Shown here in pieces: positions 1-9,269 of a stretch of DNA of 64,000 bases; positions within the stretch are counted from its first letter, which is position 1; the number at the start of each line of letters is the position of its first letter. The notes below the pieces were generated by a model. The model did not search any database and was not told where the DNA came from. It saw only the letters and a program-made list of their open reading frames with translations. This stretch comes from Flavobacteriales bacterium (GTDB lineage Bacteria > Bacteroidota > Bacteroidia > Flavobacteriales > Flavobacteriaceae): contig JAFLBS010000003.1 in assembly GCA_017303755.1 (NCBI GenBank), positions 1 through 64,000 on the forward strand, written 5' to 3'. Both the position numbers and the translations under genes were made by a program.

Positions 1-26
1 CTCAATGAACTCCCTATTGCGGGGTG

Positions 27-59
27 CAAATATAGAAAACTTTTTCAACCCTTTCCAAA
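27..59 (-). promoter_or_regulatory. Outward-facing promoter for a gene left of the window
   Basis: On the minus strand TTTG (59-56) is followed after 21 nt by TATATTTG (34-27), an exact match to the Bacteroidetes TAnnTTTG -7 element at the expected spacing. The transcript would start near base 20 and leave the window. Bases 60-190 hold T/A-rich, C-punctuated sequence with no gene that I can see. Confidence 0.6.
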
Positions 60-190
60 TCTTTTTTAACCTTTTTTAAACCTTTTTCTTAACAACCTGA
101 TAAACACTTTTTTGAAGACAGAATTTTTTGAGTTTTTGCGCTTTTAACGTTATACATTTTAGTTAAAACAACTTTCTTAGCACTACAACT

Positions 191-298
191 GCCCTAGCCC
201 GGATAGCAGTGGAAATCCTGGCATTGCGCAAACAATCGGTGATTTTATCGCTTCGTTCCTCGCAATGACAGATTGGAACGAATAGCCGGATTAGCTTC
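191..298 (-). repeat. Dispersed intergenic repeat, reverse-oriented copy with inserted REP
   Basis: Read on the minus strand this ends in GGGCTAGGGC and begins with a CTAATCCGGC block, matching the two ends of the family found at 3858, 9270, 15130, 17020 and 20009. The centre (about 249-272) contains, inverted, the GTCATTGCGAGGAACGAAGC element that also occurs near 16974. No coding potential. Confidence 0.6.
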
Positions 299-334
299 TA
301 ATAAAAAATACTTTCACATTCTACCTATTATATA

Positions 335-365
335 TTGTATGTGTTTTGTTAATCTTATATATTTG
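335..365 (+). promoter_or_regulatory. thrS promoter
   Basis: TTG (335-337), 20-nt spacer, TATATTTG (358-365), matching the Bacteroidetes sigma consensus TTG-N19-21-TAnnTTTG. It lies about 20 nt upstream of the thrS ATG, so the leader is very short and no T-box or long leader structure is evident. Confidence 0.7.
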
Positions 366-385
366 CAGTCCATAAAATTTTAGGA

Positions 386-2332
386 ATGATAAAGATTACT
401 CTACCTGACGGTTCGGTTAAGGAGTTTGCGAAAGGCTCAACTCCAATGAATGTTGCAACAAGTATTAGCGAAGGATTGGCTCGAAATGTGATTTCAGCTT
501 CTTTTAACGGTACCACTATTGAAACTTCAACGGAATTAACCACCGATGGTTCACTCATATTATATACGTGGAACGACAAAGAAGGCAAGAAAGCATTTTG
601 GCACTCGACTTCTCACGTAATGGCGCAAGTATTGGAAGAAAAATACAAAGGCATCAAGTTAACATTGGGTCCAGCGATTGACAATGGATTTTACTACGAC
701 GTTGATTTTGGCGACAATAAAATTTCAGAAAACGACTTTAAAGCCATTGAAGATCGCGTTTTAGAGATTTCTAGAGAAAAACACGAATTTAAAATGCGTG
801 CCGTTACCAAAGCGGAGGCATTGGAAGTATACAAAGACAATGAATATAAAACCGAGTTGATTTCGAATTTAGAAGACGGAACGATTACGTTTTGTGATCA
901 CGCTACTTTCACTGATTTATGCCGCGGTGGCCATATTCCGAATACTGGAATCATCAAAGCCATGAAAGTGATGAGTGTAGCTGGTGCCTATTGGCGTGGT
1001 GATGAAAAAAACAAACAGTTGACTCGTGTGTATGGGATTTCATTTCCTAAGCAGAAAGACTTAACTGAATATTTAGAGTTACTTGAAGAAGCTAAACGCC
1101 GTGACCACAGAAAACTAGGTAAAGAATTGGATTTATTTGCTTTTTCACAAAGAGTAGGTCAAGGTTTGCCATTGTGGTTGCCAAAAGGTGCTGCATTACG
1201 TGACCGTTTGGAGCAATTTTTGAAAAAAGCACAGAAAAAAGCAGGTTACGAACAAGTAGTAACTCCGCATATTGGTCAAAAAGAATTGTATGTGACTTCA
1301 GGACATTACGCCAAATACGGAGCTGATAGTTTCCAACCGATTCATACTCCAGCAGAAGGTGAAGAGTTCTTGTTAAAACCTATGAACTGTCCGCATCACT
1401 GTGAAATATACAACAACAAACCGTGGTCGTACAAAGATTTGCCAAAGCGTTATGCTGAATTCGGAACTGTGTACCGTTACGAACAAAGCGGTGAGTTACA
1501 CGGATTGACACGTGTTCGTGGATTTACGCAAGACGACGCTCACATTTTCTGTACACCCGATCAATTGGATAGTGAGTTTAAAAAAGTAATCGACCTAGTG
1601 TTATATGTATTTGGTTCATTAGGATTTGAAAACTTTACCGCTCAAATTTCATTGCGCGATCAAGAGAACAGAGAAAAATACATTGGTAGTGACGAAAACT
1701 GGGAAAAAGCAGAAAACGCCATCATCAATGCGGCTCGTGATAAAAACTTAAACACAGTAGTAGAATACGGCGAAGCTGCTTTCTACGGTCCGAAATTGGA
1801 TTTTATGGTGAAAGACGCTTTAGGAAGAAGTTGGCAATTAGGAACAATTCAAGTAGATTACAATTTGCCAGAACGTTTTGAGTTGACGTACAAAGGTGCC
1901 GACGACAAATTACACCGACCAGTGATGATTCACCGTGCTCCTTTTGGATCGATGGAACGTTTTATTGCGATTTTACTCGAACATACCGCAGGAAATTTCC
2001 CATTATGGCTGATGCCTGAACAAGCTATTATCCTGTCTTTGAGCGAGAAATATGAAAATTATGCGAAAAAAGTTTTAGAATTGCTAGAAAATCACGAAAT
2101 TCGCGCCCTAATTGACAACCGCAACGAGACGATTGGAAAGAAAATCAGAGACGCCGAAGTTCAGAAAATGCCGTTCATGCTGATCGTTGGCGAGGAAGAA
2201 GAGAAAAACGGAACCATATCGGTGCGTCGTCACGGACAAGAAGGAAAAGGCAATGTTACGGTTACAATTGAACAATTCGCAGCCATTGTAAACGAAGAAA
2301 TTGCCAAAACATTAAAAACATTTGAAGTTTAA
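386..2332 (+). CDS. thrS: Threonyl-tRNA synthetase
   Basis: Charges tRNA-Thr with threonine in the cytoplasm. The 648-residue length is normal for the full bacterial form. An N-terminal TGS domain (about 1-60) starts ITLPDGS. The editing domain follows, with HSTSHVMA near residue 72 and CRGGH near 180. The class II catalytic core carries [10 protein letters not shown] (zinc Cys about 335), motif 2 around [14 protein letters not shown] and motif 3 near [12 protein letters not shown]-terminal anticodon-binding domain follows. A promoter sits directly upstream. It leads the thrS-infC-rpmI-rplT cluster, the same order as in E. coli and many other bacteria. Nothing unusual seen. Confidence 0.98.
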   Translation: MIKITLPDGSVKEFAKGSTPMNVATSISEGLARNVISASFNGTTIETSTELTTDGSLILYTWNDKEGKKAFWHSTSHVMAQVLEEKYKGIKLTLGPAIDNGFYYDVDFGDNKISENDFKAIEDRVLEISREKHEFKMRAVTKAEALEVYKDNEYKTELISNLEDGTITFCDHATFTDLCRGGHIPNTGIIKAMKVMSVAGAYWRGDEKNKQLTRVYGISFPKQKDLTEYLELLEEAKRRDHRKLGKELDLFAFSQRVGQGLPLWLPKGAALRDRLEQFLKKAQKKAGYEQVVTPHIGQKELYVTSGHYAKYGADSFQPIHTPAEGEEFLLKPMNCPHHCEIYNNKPWSYKDLPKRYAEFGTVYRYEQSGELHGLTRVRGFTQDDAHIFCTPDQLDSEFKKVIDLVLYVFGSLGFENFTAQISLRDQENREKYIGSDENWEKAENAIINAARDKNLNTVVEYGEAAFYGPKLDFMVKDALGRSWQLGTIQVDYNLPERFELTYKGADDKLHRPVMIHRAPFGSMERFIAILLEHTAGNFPLWLMPEQAIILSLSEKYENYAKKVLELLENHEIRALIDNRNETIGKKIRDAEVQKMPFMLIVGEEEEKNGTISVRRHGQEGKGNVTVTIEQFAAIVNEEIAKTLKTFEV

Positions 2333-2348
2333 TTAAAATTATAAAGCC

Positions 2349-2906
2349 ATAGCAATTAGAAACAACAGAGGATATCAACCTCGCGTAGAAAAAACAGCAG
2401 CCCACAGAATTAACAATTTAATCCGTGGTGTAAACGAAGTGCGTTTAGTAGGAGAAAACATTGAACCAGGTGTTTACAAATTTTCCGATGCTTTACGATT
2501 AGCCGAAGAACAAGAAGTGGATTTGGTAGAAATTTCACCCAATGCTGAACCACCTGTTTGTAAATTGATGGATTATGGTAAATTCTTGTACCAGCAGAAA
2601 AAACGCGAAAAAGAATTAAAAGCAAAATCAACGCAAATCACGGTTAAAGAAATTCGTTTCGGACCGCAAACTGACGAGCACGATTACGAATTCAAAAGAA
2701 AAAATGCTGAGAAATTCCTTAAAGAAGGAGCCAAATTAAAAGCATTTGTATTCTTTAAAGGACGTTCAATCATCTATAAAGAGCAAGGTCAAATCTTATT
2801 GCTTCGTTTAGCACAAGATTTAGAAGAATACGGAAAAGTAGAAGCTTTACCTGTATTGGAAGGAAAGAGAATGATAATGTACATTGCTCCGAAGAAGAAA
2901 AAGTAA
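2349..2906 (+). CDS. infC: Translation initiation factor IF-3, non-ATG start
   Basis: Binds the 30S subunit and checks start-codon pairing. Homology to flavobacterial IF-3 extends upstream of the first GTG (2439): the frame reads [13 protein letters not shown] and is closed by a TAA at 2334-2336, so the real N-terminus lies between. No ATG, GTG or TTG is available there. The candidates are ATA at 2349 (giving MAIRNNRG, 185 aa) or ATT at 2355 (MRNNRG, 183 aa). E. coli infC uses AUU and autoregulates through it, so a rare start here fits the family. Motifs include [16 protein letters not shown] and the Lys-rich linker. I chose ATA from alignment memory; ATT is about equally possible. Confidence 0.93.
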   Translation: MAIRNNRGYQPRVEKTAAHRINNLIRGVNEVRLVGENIEPGVYKFSDALRLAEEQEVDLVEISPNAEPPVCKLMDYGKFLYQQKKREKELKAKSTQITVKEIRFGPQTDEHDYEFKRKNAEKFLKEGAKLKAFVFFKGRSIIYKEQGQILLLRLAQDLEEYGKVEALPVLEGKRMIMYIAPKKKK

Positions 2907-2910
2907 TTTA

Positions 2911-2975
2911 GCTATAAGCCATAAGCCATAAGCTCTAAGCAATCTGCCTAAAGCCTAAAGCCTAAAGCTTACAGC
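2911..2975. repeat. Word-repeat hairpin (TAAGC type) between infC and rpmI
   Basis: The left arm 2911-2940 is tandem copies of (C)ATAAGC; the right arm 2946-2975 is tandem copies of CTAAAGC. The right arm is the imperfect reverse complement of the left, with differences mostly A/G or C/T, so some positions can form G-U pairs. Loop about 5 nt. Non-coding. Confidence 0.6.
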
Positions 2976-3018
2976 ATGAAAAAGTAAGTAAGTTAAATTT
3001 AAATAAATTAGGGAAATT

Positions 3019-3216
3019 ATGCCTAAAATGAAAACAAAATCCAGTGCTAAGAAACGATTCAAAGTGACTGGCTCTGGTAAAATCAAGAGAAAACACGCTT
3101 TCAAGAGTCACATCTTGACCAAAAAATCAAAAAAGCGTAAATTGGCTTTAACGCACTCTGCTTTGGTTCACAAAACAGACGAGAAAAGCATCAAACAACA
3201 ATTAAGAATTATCTAG
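3019..3216 (+). CDS. rpmI: 50S ribosomal protein L35
   Basis: Small basic protein of the large ribosomal subunit, 65 residues, the normal size. It begins [20 protein letters not shown] and contains the conserved [20 protein letters not shown]-like stretch (here ending KKRKLAL). Its place between infC and rplT is the conserved IF3-L35-L20 arrangement. The spacers on both sides hold repeat hairpins rather than a tight operon junction, which is unusual for ribosomal genes. Confidence 0.97.
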
Positions 3217-3220
3217 TATC

Positions 3221-3271
3221 CAGTCGCAGTCACAGTCAACAGTAAAAACTGTAAACTGAGACTGAAAGCTG
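3221..3271. repeat. Word-repeat hairpin (CAGTC type) between rpmI and rplT
   Basis: Left arm 3221-3243 carries CAGTCGCAGTCACAGTCAACAGT-like tandem words. An AAAA loop (3244-3247) follows, then a right arm 3248-3271 of ACTG words that is its imperfect complement. Bases 3272-3377 hold nothing else recognisable, although L20-binding leader structures are known in other phyla. Confidence 0.6.
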
Positions 3272-3377
3272 TAAACTAAATTCTTTAGGTTAAAAAAATT
3301 TTAATAACCTTGGAGTATGGCCTACAAGTTCCCTTGATTCAATTCGGGACGCCTGCTACAAAAACACAAGAAAAATT

Positions 3378-3722
3378 ATGCCAAGATCAGTAAATTCAGT
3401 TGCTAAAAGAGCAAGAAGAAAAAAGATAATGAAGCAAGCCAAAGGTTTCTTTGGTCGTCGTAAAAACGTTTGGACAGTTGCTAAAAATGCAGTAGAAAAA
3501 GCGATGGTGTATGCCTACCGCGATAGAAAAGCAAAAAAGAGAACGTTCCGCGCTTTATGGATTCAACGTATCAACGCTGGAGCTCGTTTAGAAGGAATGT
3601 CGTACTCTCAATTTATGGGATTAGTTAAGAAAAACGGTATCGAATTGAACCGTAAAGTATTAGCTGATTTAGCGATGAATCACCCAGAAGCTTTCAAAGC
3701 TGTCATCAAAAAAGTAAAATAA
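3378..3722 (+). CDS. rplT: 50S ribosomal protein L20
   Basis: Early-assembling large-subunit protein that binds 23S rRNA. At 114 residues it is the usual length. It shows the basic N-terminal tail ([22 protein letters not shown]-type), the signature GFFGRRKN and the helical C-terminal domain ending FKAVIKKVK. In some bacteria L20 also represses its own operon; I could not identify a convincing operator here. A strong terminator follows 38 nt after the stop, so this is the end of the translation cluster. Confidence 0.98.
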   Translation: MPRSVNSVAKRARRKKIMKQAKGFFGRRKNVWTVAKNAVEKAMVYAYRDRKAKKRTFRALWIQRINAGARLEGMSYSQFMGLVKKNGIELNRKVLADLAMNHPEAFKAVIKKVK

Positions 3723-3760
3723 ACGTTTGTACAACCTTATTTAACTTACTTACTATAGAA

Positions 3761-3787
3761 AATCCCAGTCAATGACTGGGATTTTTT
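3761..3787 (+). terminator. Rho-independent terminator after rplT
   Basis: Perfect stem AATCCCAGT / ACTGGGATT with loop CAATG, followed by a run of T (3782-3788). Confidence 0.9.
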
Positions 3788-3788
3788 T

Positions 3789-3848
3789 GTTTCAAGTTTT
3801 AAGTTTCAGGTTCTTTTCTAACAACTTGAAACTTTAAACCTGAAACTT
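3789..3848. repeat. Word-repeat hairpin (GTTTCAAGTT type)
   Basis: Left arm 3789-3812 reads GTTTCAAG-TTTTAA-GTTTCAGG. The right arm 3823-3848 is its imperfect reverse complement, and a T8 run follows (to 3854), so it could also act as a second terminator. Confidence 0.55.
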
Positions 3849-3857
3849 TTTTTTCCA

Positions 3858-4020
3858 GAAGCACACATCTTTCATTTAAAAGAACACTCGTCCCGCTTTC
3901 CGCTTTATCTTTTTATTATTTTGTCACCCTGAGCGCAGTCGAAGGGCATTTTCTACAAAATAATAAAAAGGATGCCGCTGCAATCGGGGCTAATCAAGAC
4001 GAGTTGTATTTCAGTAGAAC
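3858..4020 (+). repeat. Dispersed intergenic repeat, long copy with inserted hairpin
   Basis: Begins GAAGCAC, contains ACACTCGTCCCGCTTTCCGC and ends GCCGCTGCAATCGGGGCTA plus ATCAAG and a TTTCAG tail. The middle is a perfect 15-bp inverted repeat (3910-3924 / 3955-3969) that encloses CACCCTGAGCGCAGTCGAAG, a widespread REP-like sequence. Nearly identical to the copy at 9270. Confidence 0.8.
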
Positions 4021-4052
4021 ACTAAAAAACTATTTTTAACTATATTAGCACC

Positions 4053-5183
4053 ATGAAATCACCATCATTTGATAATTGGACAATCCTCTTTCTGTTATTC
4101 GCTTTCTTGGGAATTGTAACTAGTATCTTACTTCAACTTCAAAGTAAACACAACAGAATTGGTAAAATTTTAATTTCTTTAGTACTCATTCTATTCTCCA
4201 TAACATTGGTTGAATATGTTTTATATTGGACCAAATATCAATTATATTTCCCTTATCTTTCTAATAGTTCAATACCTTTATATTTTGCATATGGTCCACT
4301 ACTTTACATTTATGTAAATTTAGAAAAGCCAACACACATTAATAAAAAAGAGATAATCCACTTCATCCCTTTTATAATAGCTTTTTTTGTCTGTCTCCCT
4401 TTTTATTTATACAGTTCCGATTTGAAAAGAACCTTATTTTTAAATGGTTTCCCCAAAAAAAGTAGTTACCCATTAGTACTTCAAAGCCTTTCATTATTAA
4501 GTATAGTACACCTCTTTTTGTACAGCTATTTAATTTACAAAAGGAGAATCATTTTTAATGAGTTTGTACTAATCAAAAATTGGGTAACCATTTTATCAAT
4601 TGGTCTTTTCGGAATCGCATTTTTCTATCTTACCTATATAATTCTTTCAAGCCTTGGCATTTTAAAACTTGAATGGGATTATATGATCTCATTTGCAATG
4701 TCTCTTTTTATAGTACTAATTACAATTGCCAGCTATGTAAAGCCTCAAATCTTCAACGACATAAAACCATTCTTTTCCAAAAATGATACAGCTGAAGTTT
4801 TAAAATACAAAAATTCGCCTATTAATAACTCTATGAGTGCTGAACTAGCGATACAACTTCAAAAAACTATGGTAGCCAATTCATTGTGGAGGAAAAACGA
4901 CCTACGACTAGAAGATTTAGCTCAAAAATTAGAACTCCCAAAACATTATGTTTCACAAGTAATCAACGAGCAGTTCAATATGAACTTCTTTGAGTTTGTA
5001 AATAAATACCGAATCGAGGAAGCCAAAATTCTTATCGAACAAGATAAAACAAGCACTTTAATCGAAATCGCATATCAAGTTGGTTTTAACAATAAAGTAT
5101 CTTTCGGCAAAGCCTTCAAAAACAACACCAACTTGTCTCCATTGGAATTCAAAAAATCTATTAAGCAAAAAAGTACTGTTTAA
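4053..5183 (+). CDS. Membrane-bound AraC-family transcriptional regulator
   Basis: The N-terminal 230 residues form about seven hydrophobic segments (FLLFAFLGIVTSILL, ISLVLILFSITLV, FIPFIIAFFVCLPF and others). The C-terminal 130 are an AraC/XylS double helix-turn-helix: LRLEDLAQKLELPKHYVSQV and then IEIAYQVGFNNKVSFGKAFK. Such fusions are common in Bacteroidetes and probably link a membrane signal to DNA binding; ligand and targets are unknown. It sits between a dispersed repeat and two T9SS surface-protein genes on the same strand, which are plausible targets by position only. TATATTAG at 4041-4048 may be a poor -7 element. Confidence 0.85.
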   Translation: MKSPSFDNWTILFLLFAFLGIVTSILLQLQSKHNRIGKILISLVLILFSITLVEYVLYWTKYQLYFPYLSNSSIPLYFAYGPLLYIYVNLEKPTHINKKEIIHFIPFIIAFFVCLPFYLYSSDLKRTLFLNGFPKKSSYPLVLQSLSLLSIVHLFLYSYLIYKRRIIFNEFVLIKNWVTILSIGLFGIAFFYLTYIILSSLGILKLEWDYMISFAMSLFIVLITIASYVKPQIFNDIKPFFSKNDTAEVLKYKNSPINNSMSAELAIQLQKTMVANSLWRKNDLRLEDLAQKLELPKHYVSQVINEQFNMNFFEFVNKYRIEEAKILIEQDKTSTLIEIAYQVGFNNKVSFGKAFKNNTNLSPLEFKKSIKQKSTV

Positions 5184-5247
5184 CTTTACTTTCACTTAAA
5201 TAAAGTAAAACTTTATCATAGTTTCCCTCTTATCCATCATCCAAACA

Positions 5248-5255
5248 TAGCTTTG
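5248..5255 (+). promoter_or_regulatory. -7 element for the FG-GAP/ASPIC gene
   Basis: TAGCTTTG matches TAnnTTTG, 25 nt upstream of the ATG. No TTG lies at the -33 position, so activation may be needed. Confidence 0.4.
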
Positions 5256-5280
5256 TTGAACACTATTAAAAACATAAGCT

Positions 5281-7014
5281 ATGAAAAAGTTCTATAACCT
5301 AATTGTATGTGTGCTATTGACACATCAAATTTATTCGCAAGGTGGATTTACAAAACACATTGATGCTTCTAATCCAATTACAACTTTTACTTCTCCTGGG
5401 ATCTATAAAGGCGTTTCATGGATTGATTTTGACAATGATAATGACCTAGATTTGTTTGCCTCACCTAATTTTTTATTCCGAAACGACGGAAATGACGTAT
5501 TTGTCCAAATCGCAAATCCATTTTCACTAACACCTTTACAAAATCCGGGTGGAAGTTCATGGGCTGATATCAACAATGATGGTTTTCTAGATTGTATCAT
5601 CGCTCAAAATCCGTCAAAAATTTACTTCGGAAATGGAGACGGTAGTTTTACCGATCAAACTCCACAATACAGTAGCTTATCCAACTATGCCGCTTGGGGT
5701 TGCGCCATTGGTAATTGGAACAATGATGCATTTCCTGATTTTGTCTTTGTACATGCAGCAGGATTTCATGGAAACGGAGTTGGCCCTTATCCTGCAAATC
5801 TGTATTTAAACAACTCAGACAACCAAGCAGCCCAACAAATTACTGGCTACAATCTAACCGATGAATCGAATCCTTACACTGTTCCGTATTGGAGTGATTA
5901 CGATTTAGATGGTGATATGGACTTATTCATCGCAAGTGGCCCAGGTGGAACTCCAGGTCCAGATTTCTGTTACAAAAACATGAAAATTGAAAATGGTTCT
6001 GATACTTTTGAAGAAATGACAAGCGAACTTTTCGCAACTACACCTCAAGACGGACAATGCTATAATTTTATCGATTTTGATAACGATCAAGATCTCGATT
6101 TATGCCTGACTAATTATGGTGGTGTCTCAACACGCTTTTACCAAAATAACAATGGTACTTATTCACTTATTACAACACCATTTTCAACCCAAACTACTAA
6201 TCTAGCAAACAATTGGGGCGATTTTGATAACGATGGCGATTTAGATGTAATAATCACAAATGATAATGCAAGACCTCGATTTTATAAAAACAATAACGGC
6301 ACTTTTGCCGCTGCCATAACTATTGGAACTGTAAATAATAGCTCTGGATTAACGAATGGTGATTACGACAATGACGGCGATTTAGACATTTTCGTATCCG
6401 GTGTAGATGCGACAAGAGCATTATATAAAAACACTTCTGCCGCAACTGGAAATAATTGGATTACTATAAAATGTAATGGTACCATTTCAAATAAATCGGC
6501 TTTGGGTACAATCGTGAAGATTAGAGCTACTATAAACGGAATTGATACTTGGCAAATGAGAGAAATAAACGCTCAAAACTCATTTCAAAGTCAAAATGAT
6601 TTACGCGTACATTTTGGTTTAGGAAATGCAACTACAGTTCAATCTTTAATCCTACAATATCCTAGTGGAATAATCGAGACTTTTTCTAATGTTAGCCCGA
6701 ATTCTTTCTACTCCAACACCGAAAACTCTGGCAATCTACTCAGTCTAAACACTCATAACGCCAACCAGACCGAATTGATGTTATTTCCAAATCCTACTAA
6801 AAATATACTGACTCTACAATTCAATTCAGAACTAGAAAATCAAAAAATTCAACTATCAATTCTAAATAGTGAAGGAAAAACAATTCAAAAAATCAATCAA
6901 AAAATTTTTCAAAACAAAATTGATATAACTACTTCTTCTCTTCCAAATGGAGTTTATTACATTAAATTGGAAATAGATTCACATTATTATCATTCAAAAT
7001 TCATCAAACACTAA
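5281..7014 (+). CDS. Secreted FG-GAP/VCBS repeat protein with ASPIC/UnbV and T9SS sorting domains
   Basis: 577 residues. A signal peptide (about 1-19, ending IYSQ) is followed by repeated FG-GAP/VCBS blades with calcium-loop motifs such as DFDNDNDLDLF, DYDLDGDMDLF, DFDNDGDLDVI and DYDNDGDLDIF, which predict a beta-propeller. Residues about 395-480 (WITIKCNG, then LRVHFGLGNAT) match ASPIC/UnbV. The last 75 residues (LFPNPTKNILTLQF to NGVYYIKLE) are a type A T9SS signal, so export to the cell surface is expected. Such propellers are usually adhesins or binding proteins; the ligand is unknown. The next gene has the same length and architecture type. Confidence 0.9.
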   Translation: MKKFYNLIVCVLLTHQIYSQGGFTKHIDASNPITTFTSPGIYKGVSWIDFDNDNDLDLFASPNFLFRNDGNDVFVQIANPFSLTPLQNPGGSSWADINNDGFLDCIIAQNPSKIYFGNGDGSFTDQTPQYSSLSNYAAWGCAIGNWNNDAFPDFVFVHAAGFHGNGVGPYPANLYLNNSDNQAAQQITGYNLTDESNPYTVPYWSDYDLDGDMDLFIASGPGGTPGPDFCYKNMKIENGSDTFEEMTSELFATTPQDGQCYNFIDFDNDQDLDLCLTNYGGVSTRFYQNNNGTYSLITTPFSTQTTNLANNWGDFDNDGDLDVIITNDNARPRFYKNNNGTFAAAITIGTVNNSSGLTNGDYDNDGDLDIFVSGVDATRALYKNTSAATGNNWITIKCNGTISNKSALGTIVKIRATINGIDTWQMREINAQNSFQSQNDLRVHFGLGNATTVQSLILQYPSGIIETFSNVSPNSFYSNTENSGNLLSLNTHNANQTELMLFPNPTKNILTLQFNSELENQKIQLSILNSEGKTIQKINQKIFQNKIDITTSSLPNGVYYIKLEIDSHYYHSKFIKH

Positions 7015-7068
7015 TCTCAAAAAGTAGGGTAACTAACCCTTTTAACTGTTATAAATCAAAATCTTACT

Positions 7069-8802
7069 ATGAAAAAATTATTACTTCTTACGTTTTGCAT
7101 CATTAACATCTATACTCTTCAATCTCAAAGCATCGAAGCGCAGTGGTTACGCCGAAGTTGTTCCTTTGTAAATAATCAAGGTCAATTTTTAGGCGGTGAT
7201 TTATTTGGTGATGCGGTTTGCGCCGACTCGTTCGGAAACTCCTACAATGCTGGCTATTTTCAAGGATTTCAATTCGTAATGGACGAAGTGGTGCAAATGG
7301 GAATCAATAAATGCTACATCAACAAATACGACTCGAATGGTGTCAGACTATGGACAAAAGGAATTGCTGGAGAAGACATCAATAACATTATAACTATTCA
7401 CCGAATGGTAACCGATGAAATCGGCAACTTGTACGTTTGCGGAATGGCAGGTGGAAACCAAAATTTCACTTTAGCACCAAACATTTACCCAATTGGTGGC
7501 GGATTTATAGCCAAATACGACAGTAATGGAAACAACATCTGGTGCAAATACGTCAATCAAAACTCAACGGCTACAATCACATTCAGAGATATGGAAATTT
7601 CTAACGGTTACCTTTACTTGTGCGGTAATATTCCTTATTCAACCGTAAATTTCGAATCGTATACATTCAATGTAACTCAAAACGGAATTGGTATGATAAC
7701 TAAATTAGACTTAGACGGAAATGTTATACATGCTGAATCAATCACTACCTCTGCCACAAATAGAGTCTACGGATTAGCTGTATCCAACACTACAAATAAT
7801 ATTTATCTCGTTGGGGAATACTTAAATGGTGATTTTACTGTTGATGGACTAACATCCGCATTTACAGATGGCGCCACCAACTCATTCGTATTGAAAATGG
7901 ACGAAAATTTCAATGGCATTTGGCTCAAAAAAGGAATAACCCAACTGAATGAATTGGCCACAGTAGGATCGGGCGAAAAATGCCTAAAAGCAGTTGAAAT
8001 AGACAACTTAGATAACATCTACGCAATCGGAAACGGTAATGGTAATTACACTCAATTCGGTAATTTTTCATTCAACCACTTATTGCATCTTGGATACATG
8101 CAAGACATTTACACCATCAAATTCAATAGCGATGGTGTTGAACAATGGTTGCGTTTCGGACAAAGTAATGCAATTGATACTGTTACCGACATCATGACCG
8201 ATCAATGGGGAAATTCTACTATAGCAGTTCACTCTGGTCTTAACGGTCTTGGAAATTTAAATTTTGACAATTACAGCATTCAATTATGGCATGGGGGATT
8301 GGTAAAATATGATCCCAATGGAAATATACTATATGTACAACAACTTCAAGAAAATAGAACGTTAAGGCAATTAGACCTTGGATTAAATTCGACTTTTTTC
8401 GGAACCGGAACTGGTTTTAACAGCGGAATGCCATATGTAAACTTGACAAATTTAACACAATGCGAACACCCAAGTGGCTATCAGGCTAATTATGCAATGG
8501 TGATGGCTAAGTTTCTTGATAACACATCTGTCTTATCAACCTCTTCTCAGGCAGCAAGTTCAATTAAAGTATATCCCAATCCAACCCACGATATTTTAAC
8601 TATCGACTTTAATGAAATTAGCATCGACTTCAATATTAAAATTACCATTGTTGATGTCATGGGCAAAGCAATTGAAATCAACAAGTATGAATCGCTAAAT
8701 TCAACGATTACAATAAATACTTCTTCTCTTTCAAAAGGTGTTTATTTTCTCAAAATTGAAGGCGAAAAAATAGCACTTAACAGTAAATTTGTTAAAGCAT
8801 AA
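7069..8802 (+). CDS. Secreted SBBP-like beta-propeller protein with T9SS sorting domain
   Basis: 577 residues, signal peptide ending about residue 20 (LQSQS). The middle is a repeated pattern around FIAKYDSNGNNIW, GMITKLDLDGNVI, FVLKMDENFNGIW and YTIKFNSDGVEQW, typical of SBBP beta-propeller proteins. The C-terminus (VYPNPTHDILTIDF to KGVYFLKIEGE) is a T9SS type A sorting domain. A weak hairpin (7026-7040) separates it from the upstream gene; both are likely surface proteins expressed together. Function beyond surface binding is not evident. Confidence 0.87.
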   Translation: MKKLLLLTFCIINIYTLQSQSIEAQWLRRSCSFVNNQGQFLGGDLFGDAVCADSFGNSYNAGYFQGFQFVMDEVVQMGINKCYINKYDSNGVRLWTKGIAGEDINNIITIHRMVTDEIGNLYVCGMAGGNQNFTLAPNIYPIGGGFIAKYDSNGNNIWCKYVNQNSTATITFRDMEISNGYLYLCGNIPYSTVNFESYTFNVTQNGIGMITKLDLDGNVIHAESITTSATNRVYGLAVSNTTNNIYLVGEYLNGDFTVDGLTSAFTDGATNSFVLKMDENFNGIWLKKGITQLNELATVGSGEKCLKAVEIDNLDNIYAIGNGNGNYTQFGNFSFNHLLHLGYMQDIYTIKFNSDGVEQWLRFGQSNAIDTVTDIMTDQWGNSTIAVHSGLNGLGNLNFDNYSIQLWHGGLVKYDPNGNILYVQQLQENRTLRQLDLGLNSTFFGTGTGFNSGMPYVNLTNLTQCEHPSGYQANYAMVMAKFLDNTSVLSTSSQAASSIKVYPNPTHDILTIDFNEISIDFNIKITIVDVMGKAIEINKYESLNSTITINTSSLSKGVYFLKIEGEKIALNSKFVKA

Positions 8803-8821
8803 AGGCTTAAAAAAACTAACA

Positions 8822-9259
8822 ATGCTAAAAAAACATACTTTTTGGTTCAAATTGGCTATTGCTTTCCAATTCATAACTGGAGTAGTCCATTCACTTAGTT
8901 TTTTGAATGAGTCGAAACCTACTAACGATAGCGAAAAAAAACTATTCGACTTAATGGCCAACTACAATTTCGATTTTGGCGCTGGCTTTCATCACTCTAT
9001 GGAAGACATCCTAAATTCATTTAGTCTAACATTTTCACTACTTCTGTTCTTTTCCGCCACAATAAACGGGTTCCTACTCAAAAGCAAATTACCATCTAAA
9101 ACCCTAAAAGGAATACTATTTATAAACCTTATCACCTATTTTATTTGCTTAATCACTATGTATCTACTCACCTTTTTACCACCCATAATTTGCATCGGAC
9201 TAATTGTTGTTTGCCTCTTGATGTCACTTTTAACCCTTCAAAAAGAGAAAAATCTATAG
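8822..9259 (+). CDS. Small four-helix membrane protein
   Basis: 145 residues from the ATG at 8822. An earlier in-frame start at 8789 would overlap the preceding gene by 14 nt and add only polar residues. Hydrophobic segments lie at about 6-25, 63-82, 92-112 and 115-135. The pattern (FKLAIAFQFITGVVHSLSF, a polar FHHSMEDI motif after helix one) resembles small uncharacterised LIC_13387-like membrane proteins; no function is known. It starts 19 nt after the beta-propeller gene and may be cotranscribed. The similarity is from memory, so treat the family name as tentative. Confidence 0.75.
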   Translation: MLKKHTFWFKLAIAFQFITGVVHSLSFLNESKPTNDSEKKLFDLMANYNFDFGAGFHHSMEDILNSFSLTFSLLLFFSATINGFLLKSKLPSKTLKGILFINLITYFICLITMYLLTFLPPIICIGLIVVCLLMSLLTLQKEKNL

Positions 9260-9269
9260 TTTTTTATTT

